Shown in pieces: positions 7,086 through 13,662 of a stretch of 16,124 nucleotides of DNA. The stretch is taken from NCBI GenBank assembly GCA_964510785.1, contig CAZECM010000066.1, positions 1-16,124 of the forward strand, given 5' to 3'. Source of the stretch: JAAYZM01 sp964510785 (GTDB lineage Bacteria > Actinomycetota > Actinomycetes > Actinomycetales > Cellulomonadaceae). Below the pieces are notes generated by a model. The model made no database searches and was not told the DNA's origin. It saw nothing but the letters and a program-made list of their open reading frames with translations. The position numbers and the translations under genes were made by a program. Each line of letters starts with the position of its first letter. Within the stretch, counting starts at the first letter, position 1.

Positions 7086-7408
7086 ACGGGTTTGATCCGA
7101 GCGGGTCCACGTCGGTCGCGCTCGTGAGCCTTCTCATTGGGACCGTCATTCAGGCCCTCGTCACGCTGAGAAGGATGGATGAGGTTCCGCTGGCTCAGTC
7201 CGGCGTGACTGTCTACGAGCTGATGGGTGAGGTCTCTGCGCTCCACCCGATCCATCGATGGCGCCATCGCAGGACCTTGAAGCAGGCGCTGAAGGAGAGT
7301 CCGGCGGAGACGAGGGCATACTCCCTACTGAGATGGACCGTGTGGAGTTGGTCTGTGCTCATCGTTGGCAGCCTGTTCGCACTGATTGGCCACTTCCTAG
7401 GCCGTTGA
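7082..7408 (+). CDS. Small two-helix membrane protein coupled to the GIY-YIG nuclease
   Basis: This 108-residue protein is of no family I recognise. A hydrophobic segment at about residues 9-29 (VALVSLLIGTVIQALVTL) and a second at about 86-105 (WSWSVLIVGSLFALIGHFLG) flank a basic, soluble middle of some 55 residues rich in Arg, His and Lys. The ATG at 7082 overlaps the TGA of the nuclease gene (ATGA), so the two should be translated together in fixed ratio. The simplest reading is a membrane partner or anchor for the nuclease, which itself lacks a helix; that is inference. A toxin or a holin-like role is less likely given the coupling. Confidence 0.75.
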   Translation: MNGFDPSGSTSVALVSLLIGTVIQALVTLRRMDEVPLAQSGVTVYELMGEVSALHPIHRWRHRRTLKQALKESPAETRAYSLLRWTVWSWSVLIVGSLFALIGHFLGR

Positions 7409-7411
7409 GAA

Positions 7412-7445
7412 CGCCCGCACGGGTGGAAGTCTGTCGGCGCGGGCG
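7412..7445. terminator. Possible hairpin terminator between convergent genes
   Basis: CGCCCGC (7412-7418) pairs with GCGGGCG (7439-7445) across a 20-nt loop, immediately after the small membrane protein gene and before the convergent end of the yjdM gene. There is no U-tract and the loop is long, so confidence is low. Confidence 0.3.
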
Positions 7446-7455
7446 CGTGTCTCGG

Positions 7456-7821
7456 TCAGGACTTCTTGACGACGCTCGACTTGAGCTGCATCTGGCCGAA
7501 GCCGTCGACCTTGCAGTCGATGTCGTGGCCGTCCACACCGTCGACCAGGCGGATGCCGCGCACCTTCGTGCCGACCTTGATGGACGTGGGGCTGCCCTTG
7601 ACCTTGAGGTCGCGGATCACGGTGACCGTGTCGCCGTCGGCCAGGACGTTCCCGACGGCGTCCTTGACGACCCGAGGCCCGTCGTCGTCGGTTGCGCCGC
7701 CCGACTCGGCGGGTGACCACTCGTGGGCGCACTCCGGGCACACGAGCAGGGCGCCCAGCTCGTAGGTGTACTCGCTCGAGCACTCGGGGCAGGGCGGCAA
7801 TGTGTCGGTCACACGCGACAT
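7456..7821 (-). CDS. yjdM: Zinc ribbon protein YjdM/PhnA family
   Basis: This 121-residue protein is close to the usual length of about 110. A four-cysteine zinc ribbon lies at the N-terminus (Cys11-x2-Cys14 and Cys28-x2-Cys31). It is followed by the conserved PhnA/YjdM beta domain with VVKDAVGNVLADGDTVTVIRDLKVKG (split here for reading: VVKDAVGNVL, then ADGDTVTVIRDLKVKG) and DIDCKVDGFGQMQLKS at the end. The family was linked to alkylphosphonate uptake, but that role is not supported in E. coli and the function is uncertain. The ATG at 7821 gives the standard N-terminus; no ribosome site is evident. It stands alone, 18 bp beyond the end of the upstream secreted-protein gene on the same strand. 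Confidence 0.9.
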   Translation of the reverse strand: MSRVTDTLPPCPECSSEYTYELGALLVCPECAHEWSPAESGGATDDDGPRVVKDAVGNVLADGDTVTVIRDLKVKGSPTSIKVGTKVRGIRLVDGVDGHDIDCKVDGFGQMQLKSSVVKKS

Positions 7822-7839
7822 CGTACGAAGAACTGCGGC

Positions 7840-8775
7840 TCAGCGCTCGCAGGCGACACCGTCCTTGTCGCGGTCTAGGTGACGGTTCTTCGTGTAGAGA
7901 GCTCGGAACACGACGGGCTCATATCGAGGACCGCCGAGCCATGCTGAGGACTTGTCGCGCGCGACACCGCCCGGGTAGTCGTCCTGGAGGTCGGCGCAGT
8001 AGCTGTAGCGGATCGGCTTCACCGAGGTGCGGACTGATGCTGAGGACTTCTTGAGCGTCCATTCGCCCTCCCACACCGCAGACCACTTCCCGGGGACCTT
8101 CTGAGGGAACGAGCGACTGAACTTGCCCTTGGAGTCCGTCTTCACGGTGGCGACCTTGCGCTTGGGGCGCTCGCCCGTGGGATCGAAGAAGATGGTGACC
8201 TTCTTCTTCTTGACGACCTTGCGATTCGGTCCCGCGGTCAAGGAGCCTTGAAGTGTCGCCTTCCCCTTGTAGCCAACGGTCTTCGGGGAGGCGGCCAACT
8301 TCATGTATGTCTTGGCGGCCTTCTTGCCATGGGACTTCACCTTGATCGTGGCGATCGTGTCGGTCCAGAGGAAGATGAACTCCTCGCCGACCTCGCCAGT
8401 GGCGTGCAGCTCGATGTCATAGGTGCCCGGCCGTGCGTCCGGTCGCAGCTTGATCGTGGCCTGCTGCTTGGTGTCGGAGATCGGCTTGAGGTCGTAGGTC
8501 TCCCAGTCGCCGCTCTTGCGGTCGACAAGGCTGATCCGGTTGTCGCGATCGGGCTCGAAGTCCTCCGAACCCGAGTAGCGGACCGTCACCTTGAACGTCA
8601 CGGTCTTGGTAAACGAGAGCTTGATGGAGTCGGGAACGCTGACCTCGGCGCAGATCTTGAGTTCGGGGTCCCAGATGCCCTGGTCGCACGTAGTGCCTGT
8701 GGTGGCAGTGGCGGTAGGCGGGAACCCTGCCGCCAAGAGGGCGATGCCCAGTAGTGTGGCGATCAGCTTGCGCAT
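7840..8775 (-). CDS. Secreted excalibur calcium-binding domain protein
   Basis: This 311-residue exported protein has a signal peptide at about 1-24 (MRKLIATLLGIALLAAG, then PPTATA). Two beta-sandwich-like regions follow: about 45-145, and about 157-252, the latter resembling bacterial Ig-like repeats with VGYKGKATLQGSLTAG. An excalibur domain closes it (about 257-311), with Cys260 and Cys309 and the calcium loop DRDKDGVACE (301-310). The ATG at 8775 has GGAG 5-6 nt upstream. It lies 59 bp after the HNH-nuclease gene, which ends in the same kind of domain, so they are probably co-expressed. The likely place is the cell surface or medium. The binding target is unknown. Confidence 0.85.
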   Translation of the reverse strand: MRKLIATLLGIALLAAGFPPTATATTGTTCDQGIWDPELKICAEVSVPDSIKLSFTKTVTFKVTVRYSGSEDFEPDRDNRISLVDRKSGDWETYDLKPISDTKQQATIKLRPDARPGTYDIELHATGEVGEEFIFLWTDTIATIKVKSHGKKAAKTYMKLAASPKTVGYKGKATLQGSLTAGPNRKVVKKKKVTIFFDPTGERPKRKVATVKTDSKGKFSRSFPQKVPGKWSAVWEGEWTLKKSSASVRTSVKPIRYSYCADLQDDYPGGVARDKSSAWLGGPRYEPVVFRALYTKNRHLDRDKDGVACER

Positions 8776-8834
8776 TGCGTCTCCAGATGCCCGAGTCGTT
8801 TGCTCTTGTTGGTTCTGAGGTCGTGCTCCTACGG

Positions 8835-9854
8835 TCAACCCTGCTCGCAGGCCACGCCGTCCTTGTCGCGGTCCATCTTGTCGTTGGCCCGGTAGAGCGC
8901 CGCGTGGACGAAGGGCTTGCGCTTGAGGCCCGACGCCGCCGACTCCGAGACCGCCACGCCGTTGGGGTAGGTGCCCAGCAGGTCGGTGCAGTTGGCGAAG
9001 GCCTTGATGACCACGCCGTCGTCGGGCTCGGGGTCCGGGGTCGGCTCGGGCTCGGGGTTGCGAGGTGGCTCGGGCTTCGGCGGCTCAGGCTTCTTGGGCG
9101 GGTCCGGCTTCGGTGGCTTCGGCTTCGCCGGCTCCTTGCCGATCTTCGCCTTCGAGGGCTTCGCGACCTTCCGATCGGCTTTCGAGCAGCCCTTGAGCGT
9201 CCGGTTGATCGTCTTCTTCTCGGCCTTGTCCACGCTCAGGCCCCAGCGGACCTTCACACCCACCCACTCGGCTACGTAGCGGCACGTGTTCTTGGCCGGC
9301 AGCCACGACGCCGGGTCCTTGTCGCTCTTCTTGCGGTTCACCGAGCTCGTCACGGCCGCGAGCGTTGGCTCGTAGCCGAGGTCGTTCGCGAAGGCCTTGC
9401 GGGTCCGCGCGTCCCACGTCGATGCGCCCGAGCGCCACGCCTCGGCGAGCGGCACGAGGTGGTCGATGTCGAGCTTCGAGGCACGCGTGTGCTTCTTGTT
9501 GTCGAAGTAGGACGTCCAGCGCCCCTTCGTCACCCAACAGCCTCGGCCGACCTTGAGCGGCTTGCGCGCCTCGGCGATGAGCACCTCGCGGCGCGTGTCA
9601 CAGCCGTTGCGGTCCGCATCGATCCAGTGCGTGAACTTCGAACGCTGGTAACGCGTGGCACTGCGCTCCGCGGTCACCTTGAGCTTGCCGAGCAGCTTGC
9701 GTGCGTCGACGGTGCGGTGCTTCTTCGCCGACGACGGCGCAGCCTGGGTGGGTGTCGCAGGCTCGGCGACCGTGCTCGTGGCGGCGGCCGCCGGGACGGC
9801 CGTGGCGGCGGCGAGTGCGACGGCGGCGAGTGCGATGGTCAAGCGTCGTTGCAT
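8835..9854 (-). CDS. Secreted HNH-family nuclease with C-terminal excalibur domain
   Basis: This 339-residue exported protein has a signal peptide at about 1-25 (MQRRLTIALAAVALAAA start). The HNH/DUF1524-type nuclease domain (about 48-205) carries LDIDHLVPLAEAW (His132), SVNRKKSDKDPASWLP (Asn173) and cysteines at 85, 106 and 191. A Lys/Pro/Glu-rich linker (about 228-279) follows, then an excalibur domain (285-337) with Cys289, Cys336 and the loop DRDKDGVACE. HNH proteins of this secreted type are common in actinobacteria and are thought to degrade extracellular DNA. The ATG at 9854 was chosen because it starts the signal peptide; the ribosome site is weak, and the longer reading upstream has no coding features. 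A small AGGAAG/CTTCCT hairpin lies in its leader. Confidence 0.88.
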   Translation of the reverse strand: MQRRLTIALAAVALAAATAVPAAAATSTVAEPATPTQAAPSSAKKHRTVDARKLLGKLKVTAERSATRYQRSKFTHWIDADRNGCDTRREVLIAEARKPLKVGRGCWVTKGRWTSYFDNKKHTRASKLDIDHLVPLAEAWRSGASTWDARTRKAFANDLGYEPTLAAVTSSVNRKKSDKDPASWLPAKNTCRYVAEWVGVKVRWGLSVDKAEKKTINRTLKGCSKADRKVAKPSKAKIGKEPAKPKPPKPDPPKKPEPPKPEPPRNPEPEPTPDPEPDDGVVIKAFANCTDLLGTYPNGVAVSESAASGLKRKPFVHAALYRANDKMDRDKDGVACEQG

Positions 9855-10007
9855 GGTCTCGATCCAGGGAGGAAGCGGGTTCTTCCTTGGGGATCGGCGC
9901 CCGAGCGGGGACTGTTGACCGCGCGGGCGGATCGTCCCGTCGCTCCTGGAGGAGATGGGCGGATTGTCTCCGCGAGTGCTCGTGGGCTGGTGGACGGGCG
10001 TGCGCGC

Positions 10008-10013
10008 TAGGCT
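10008..10013 (+). promoter_or_regulatory. Possible -10 element of the tRNA-Arg transcript
   Basis: TAGGCT in the context GCGCTAGGCTTTGC is a typical actinobacterial -10 and lies about 100 bp before the tRNA. No convincing -35 was found at the right distance, so this is tentative. The 262 bp between the HNH gene and the tRNA otherwise show nothing I can assign. Confidence 0.3.
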
Positions 10014-10116
10014 TTGCCCTGCCTTCGGCCTCACGGCTGAGGGCCGCGGGGGAGGTGGACTCGATGGCTCGCTGTGGCCCTTGGCTGTGGCTCGCCGGTG
10101 GGTGTCGTCTCCCCTC

Positions 10117-10189
10117 GCGCCTGTAGCTCAGGGGATAGAGCACCGCTCTCCTAAAGCGGGTGTCGGCAGTTCGAATCTGCCCAGGCGCA
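10117..10189 (+). tRNA. tRNA-Arg (anticodon CCU)
   Basis: A full cloverleaf is present. The acceptor stem is GCGCCTG/CAGGCGC, the D-arm GCTC/GAGC, the anticodon stem CCGCT/AGCGG with loop CTCCTAA (anticodon CCT at 10150-10152), the T-arm GGCAG/CTGCC with loop TTCGAAT, and the discriminator A at 10189. CCA is not encoded (ACCG follows). It reads AGG, a rare arginine codon in high-GC genomes. Its 3' half is repeated at 12951-12986, marking it as an integration target. Confidence 0.96.
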
Positions 10190-10190
10190 C
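10155..10190 (+). repeat. attL-like direct repeat (3' end of tRNA-Arg)
   Basis: These 36 bp run from the 3' side of the anticodon stem to just past the discriminator base and recur at 12951-12986 with one difference (G10169 versus A12965). This is the normal form of a tRNA-embedded attachment site, with the intact tRNA on this side. Confidence 0.82.
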
Positions 10191-10786
10191 CGGGTGTTAT
10201 TGCAGGTCACAGACCATATTGGTGCCCCAGATGCGGCAGAATCAGTGTCCGTCTTCCCCGGTGCTGGTCAGCGTGTAGTCAGCGACTTGTCTCAGGGCAC
10301 GAACGGCCTGTCAAGGACGTGGATGGACGCCGGCGCACAGTCGGCGTAAGGCCGCGGGTGCGCCTCTCGCCGTGAGCAACTCGGGGCTCAACGTGCGGGC
10401 GCGGTGCCCTGTTGGTGTTGATCGAGCGCGGAGCCGCCGTGTCCCGTCAGCTGGACTGCTAGACAGGCTCAGGGGAAGGCCGGAACGCGGGTCCATGCTG
10501 ACGCCGCAGGCACGGTGGTGTCGCCCCGCTCGAGCGGTCGATGACGCACCGAGGCTCTGCTTGACTCGCGAAGATGCGGCTCGCGCCACTGCGGGAGAGC
10601 CGAGAGCGAAGTCGCAGGGGTGACCGATCGAGCGAAGTCCGCGCCCCGTCGTCTGCCGCGAGCGCCGTACGGAGTCGTGCGAGGCGAGGCGCGCGGATGG
10701 GACCTGGAGTCAGCACCGCAGGAGGCGCCGCACCGCTAGGCTAGCGAGTTAGGCTAAACACCTCGATCGAGACTGGAGACAGATCG
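10191..10786. other. Gene-poor left part of the island
   Basis: About 600 bp without a convincing gene. Open frames on both strands here (for example 10372-10623 plus) lack ribosome sites, recognisable domains and consistent codon bias. The segment holds a 12-bp perfect palindrome CCGCTCGAGCGG (10526-10537) and the first copy of GCAGGAGGCGCC (10718-10729), repeated at 10796-10807. It may be the site of a lost integrase gene. Confidence 0.5.
10737..10756 (+). promoter_or_regulatory. Tandem TAGGCTA repeats at the promoter of the PIN-like gene
   Basis: TAGGCTA occurs at 10737-10743 and again at 10750-10756, 13 bp apart, 31 bp before the GTG start. Either copy can serve as a -10 hexamer (TAGGCT, as before the tRNA and the last gene of the window). 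Tandem copies may give two start sites or an operator. No -35 is obvious. Confidence 0.4.
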
Positions 10787-12784
10787 GTGGACGTAGCAGG
10801 AGGCGCCTCAGCTCTAGTCAGCCTTGCCATCGTGAAGGTGAACTGGGACAAGAGCAGGAGAGGATACGCTGACAGTTTTGCGCCATTCGTCGCAGTTGGC
10901 TTGGACGCCGCCGGGGCGAATAGCTCAGTCGGTAGCGTCCGAGACCGTGTGGCCAGAGACTTCGGGATTCAACTGCCTGAAAACGTGGTCCTGAACGTTC
11001 TCGAGCGTGCTCGGCGTAACGGCCTTGCAAGGGCCGAAGCGCGTCGTCTTTTCTCTCCCACGGAGGGCGCGACCAAGTTGAGCGCCGAGGTGACTCAGGA
11101 GCGAGCTAGGCTCGCTCGCAGGCGCAACCGCTTGATCGAGGTATTCATTTCGGATGCCGAGGAGGCTGGAACCGCACTAACGCCCGGGGACGCGGAGAGG
11201 ATCCTTCTCCACTTCATTGAGCTGCACTCGTCCCCGCTGCTCGCCGGAATCTTGCGCGGAGACCTCACGGGCGTCCCAAAGCCCGAGAGCGAGACTGAGG
11301 AGTTTCTCGCCGCGCGGTTCATTGTTGGGACGCTTGAGCGTGAACCCGAGGTGGCCGAGTACCTCGGTGACGTCGTGAAGGGTTCGATGCTCGCTGCGTC
11401 GCTGTACTCAACGACACCGGGCGACGTTGAGAGAAAGTTCCGCGCCACGACGCTGTATCTCGACACACCTCTTCTACTGAAAGCACTCGGGCATGAAGGC
11501 GAGCGCGCCGCGGTCCCGGTACTGGAGACGGTGTCCCTGGCGAGAGCCTCTGGGGCACAGCTGGCATGCTTCGAGCACAGCGTGCGCGAGATCGAGGGAG
11601 TCCTCCACGGAGTTGCAGACGTCTTGGCGACGGGGCGACGCCCTCCAGCGGTGCGTGGTGTGCTGTCGCACTATCTGACTGTCGGAGCCTCGTCGAGCGA
11701 CCTCCTTGAGCACGTCGGCTCTATCGAGCAGAGATTGCACGACATCCACGTGCGCGTCCTGGAACGCCCACCCCACGAGCGCGAGGTAACAGTCGATGAA
11801 CTGGCGTTGAGGGCGGCACTCACCGACAAGGTGCACTACTCAAGCGGCGCAGCGGTCGATCACGACATCGACTCGCTTACTGCGATTTATCGCTTGCGTC
11901 GCGGGAAGCGCGTGGAGCAGATCGAACGATGTGGCGCCTTGCTGGTCACGGACAATACCGGATTGGTCGGTGCATCGTCGCGCTTCTTCAAGGCAAACGA
12001 GAGCGGGGGTGTCGCTCCCGCCATCCTTGATCACAACATTACCACGCTCCTTTGGGCCAAGGCGAGCCAAAGTGCTCCGGAACTACCTCTCAATCAGATC
12101 GTGGCTGACGCATACGCGTTACTGAACCCGGGGCCGGCGATGTGGCGAGCCTATATGGATCAAATCGATCAATTGCGGCGACGCGGAGAAGTGTCGTCCG
12201 ATGAAGTTACGCAACTCAGATTCTCTATGGAAGCGCATCGCGCAGTGGTTGCGGGTACTGGCGGGGACTCGACGCGGTTGACGAAGAGCGTGGTCATTGA
12301 CGCACTCGAGGCATCTCGGAGGGCGGCGTCAGAGCCCGAGCGCGAAGCGCGCCGCAGTGCGGAAGTGGACGCGGCAAACCAACGAGAGCGCGTATCGAGT
12401 CTCGCAGGTGAGGCCCAGCAGGCTGCAGACAAGGTCGAGGAGTTGCAGGCTGTCGTCAACCGGCTCGAAGCGCGGGCCCAGGCGCAGGAGACATCGATCG
12501 AATCACATGCGAGGCGCGACGTGAGGCGGTGGTTGGCGACTGGTCTAGCGGTTGTCACAGTCCTGGGTCTCGTCTGTGTCTTCGCCCCGAGTGTGGGCTC
12601 GCTCCCGGTGGGCGTGGCGCGCGCCTTGACGATAGGCGGTGCACTCGTCACGGGACTCGGTGTCCTCACGCTCGTCTTGGGAGGGAGTCTCAAGGTCTTG
12701 ACCGACAGGTTCGAGGATCCGCTTGTTCGACGTCGCGTCCGCCGGCTCCGGAGCCGTCTTCACCTGACTGCCGAGGAGGACTAG
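10787..12784 (+). CDS. PIN-like nuclease candidate with coiled coil and C-terminal membrane hairpin
   Basis: This 665-residue protein belongs to no family I can name. Residues about 45-88 look like a winged helix (FGIQLPENVVLNVLERARRN); 100-215 are helical. A PIN-like core at about 221-400 has acidic residues in the expected order: Asp226 in TTLYLDTPLLLKALG, Glu268/Glu270 in FEHSVREIEG, Asp358/360/362 in VDHDIDS and Asp389 in LLVTDNTGL. Then comes a helical part, a coiled coil (about 515-575), two membrane helices (582-602 and 612-635) and a basic tail. The GTG at 10787 follows GGAGA (10775-10779) at 7 nt. It is the only cargo of a tRNA-borne island. Membrane attachment plus a nuclease fold suggests phage defence or RNA cleavage at the membrane, but activity is inferred from acidic spacing alone. 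Confidence 0.75.
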   Translation: MDVAGGASALVSLAIVKVNWDKSRRGYADSFAPFVAVGLDAAGANSSVGSVRDRVARDFGIQLPENVVLNVLERARRNGLARAEARRLFSPTEGATKLSAEVTQERARLARRRNRLIEVFISDAEEAGTALTPGDAERILLHFIELHSSPLLAGILRGDLTGVPKPESETEEFLAARFIVGTLEREPEVAEYLGDVVKGSMLAASLYSTTPGDVERKFRATTLYLDTPLLLKALGHEGERAAVPVLETVSLARASGAQLACFEHSVREIEGVLHGVADVLATGRRPPAVRGVLSHYLTVGASSSDLLEHVGSIEQRLHDIHVRVLERPPHEREVTVDELALRAALTDKVHYSSGAAVDHDIDSLTAIYRLRRGKRVEQIERCGALLVTDNTGLVGASSRFFKANESGGVAPAILDHNITTLLWAKASQSAPELPLNQIVADAYALLNPGPAMWRAYMDQIDQLRRRGEVSSDEVTQLRFSMEAHRAVVAGTGGDSTRLTKSVVIDALEASRRAASEPEREARRSAEVDAANQRERVSSLAGEAQQAADKVEELQAVVNRLEARAQAQETSIESHARRDVRRWLATGLAVVTVLGLVCVFAPSVGSLPVGVARALTIGGALVTGLGVLTLVLGGSLKVLTDRFEDPLVRRRVRRLRSRLHLTAEED

Positions 12785-12796
12785 GTCGACACTAGT

Positions 12797-12812
12797 CAGC
12801 AATGAGTTGCTG
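12797..12812 (+). terminator. Hairpin after the PIN-like gene
   Basis: CAGCAA (12797-12802) pairs with TTGCTG (12807-12812) across the tetraloop TGAG, 12 bp after the stop. There is no U-tract, so termination activity is uncertain. Confidence 0.4.
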
Positions 12813-13105
12813 CCGCTTGGCTCGTGCTGTCCGATCTCTCCGTGGCGAGCGCGCGGTCAGCGGCCACCCTGGAACGAGGTCACCACGTGAACTGCCCGCA
12901 TGTATGTCCGCAGGTCAGGCGTGATCCGCTGTCGAGGATCGCCCTTCAGGAGCGGGTGTCGGCAATTCGAATCTGCCCAGGCGCACGGGCGGTGGGTGTA
13001 GGTCGCGGACGGTTTGGTGGCCGGGGCCACCTCGATCGGGGCTGGAGCGTCGACGGCGGGCTGACTCGACCTGCCGCTGTGGGACGTCATCGGTAGCGTC
13101 GCACT
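12813..13105. other. Non-coding right end of the island and junction
   Basis: No supportable gene. The segment contains the attR-like repeat (12951-12986). After the repeat, AGGTC-C-GAC and GGTG patterns resemble those that follow the tRNA at 10204-10225, so the duplication may extend weakly beyond 36 bp. TAGCGT (13094-13099) just before the VOC gene is a possible -10. Confidence 0.5.
12951..12986 (+). repeat. attR-like direct repeat (displaced tRNA-Arg 3' end)
   Basis: This is the second copy of the 36-bp tRNA 3' segment. The single change (A12965) breaks a T-stem pair, as expected for a displaced copy no longer under selection. No matching 5' tRNA half precedes it. Confidence 0.82.
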
Positions 13106-13543
13106 ATGGTCATCAAGTTCGAGAACGTCGGGATCGCGGTGCGAGACCTCGATGAGGCAATCGCGCTCTTCTCAGACCTCGGCCTCACCGTCCAGGGCCG
13201 AGCGACCGTGAGCGGTGAGTGGGCCGACACCGCGGTGGGGCTCGACGGGAATCACGTGAAGATCGCGATGCTCACCACGCCGGACGGCCACGGGACGCTC
13301 GAGCTCTTCGAGTACATCCACCCCGACGCGATCGAGACCGGGCCCACGCTCCCCAACGAGATCGGCATGCACCGTGTCGCGTTCTCGGTGGACGACCTCG
13401 ACGAGGCCCTCGAGATCGCCGCGCGGCACGGCTGCTTCCCGTTGCGCGGCGTCGCCAACTACCAGGACGAGTACACGTTGACCTACGTGCGTGGGCCCAG
13501 CGGGATCATCGTGATGCTCGCGCAATACCGCACGAGTGCATGA
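13106..13543 (+). CDS. VOC superfamily (glyoxalase-like) protein with missing metal ligands
   Basis: This 145-residue protein has the paired beta-alpha-beta-beta-beta halves of the vicinal oxygen chelate fold: VGIAVRDLDEAIALF (about 8-22) and HRVAFSVDDLDEALEIA (about 89-105). It resembles methylmalonyl-CoA epimerase and glyoxalase-like proteins. Of the four usual metal ligands, Glu67 (LELFEY) and His89 are present. The first His position is Asn7 (FENVGI) and the last Glu position is Met137 (GIIVMLAQ), so normal metal catalysis is doubtful and a binding role is possible. The ATG at 13106 has no Shine-Dalgarno; TAGCGT lies 6 nt upstream, compatible with leaderless translation. It is the first host gene right of the island. 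Confidence 0.82.
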   Translation: MVIKFENVGIAVRDLDEAIALFSDLGLTVQGRATVSGEWADTAVGLDGNHVKIAMLTTPDGHGTLELFEYIHPDAIETGPTLPNEIGMHRVAFSVDDLDEALEIAARHGCFPLRGVANYQDEYTLTYVRGPSGIIVMLAQYRTSA

Positions 13544-13662
13544 GCAGCGCGGGCAACCACCCGACTGGTCAGGCGCGAGCACGAGGTCGAAGAGTTCGGG
13601 CGCACGGTGGGGCGCGATGTCGAGCATCGCGGACATGGCTCCCCACGATCCGTCGTCGTGCC

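Larger units (their letters stand above)
10191..12950. mobile_element. 2.8 kb tRNA-inserted island without an integrase
   Basis: The segment is bounded by the 36-bp direct repeats of the tRNA-Arg 3' end. The one clear gene inside is the PIN-like membrane protein; no integrase, excisionase or transposase can be read. Rare-for-this-genome codons (AGG, AGA, TTA, ATA) occur in its gene but are scarce in the flanking genes I read. The best reading is a mini-island or satellite mobilised in trans, or a degraded integrative element that lost its integrase. The flanks (secreted nuclease on the left, VOC gene on the right) look like host chromosome. Confidence 0.7.

Noticed and set aside
10526..10537. 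12-bp palindrome CCGCTCGAGCGG as an operator
   Set aside because: It lies more than 240 bp from the nearest start, and such GC-rich palindromes arise easily; it is only noted in the region entry.
10372..10623. 83-codon plus-strand frame in the left part of the island
   Set aside because: No ribosome site, no domain, and a similar open frame on the other strand; treated as non-coding.
12857..13090. 77-codon minus-strand frame containing WADSNCRHPL
   Set aside because: This peptide is the familiar false translation of an antisense tRNA 3' end, here the attR repeat.
13544..13662. Minus-strand frame with host-like codons (AMLDIAPHRAPELFDLV) between the VOC and sigma genes
   Set aside because: It has no start with a ribosome site and continues only as the antisense of the VOC gene. 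It may be a gene remnant, but nothing recognisable is left.
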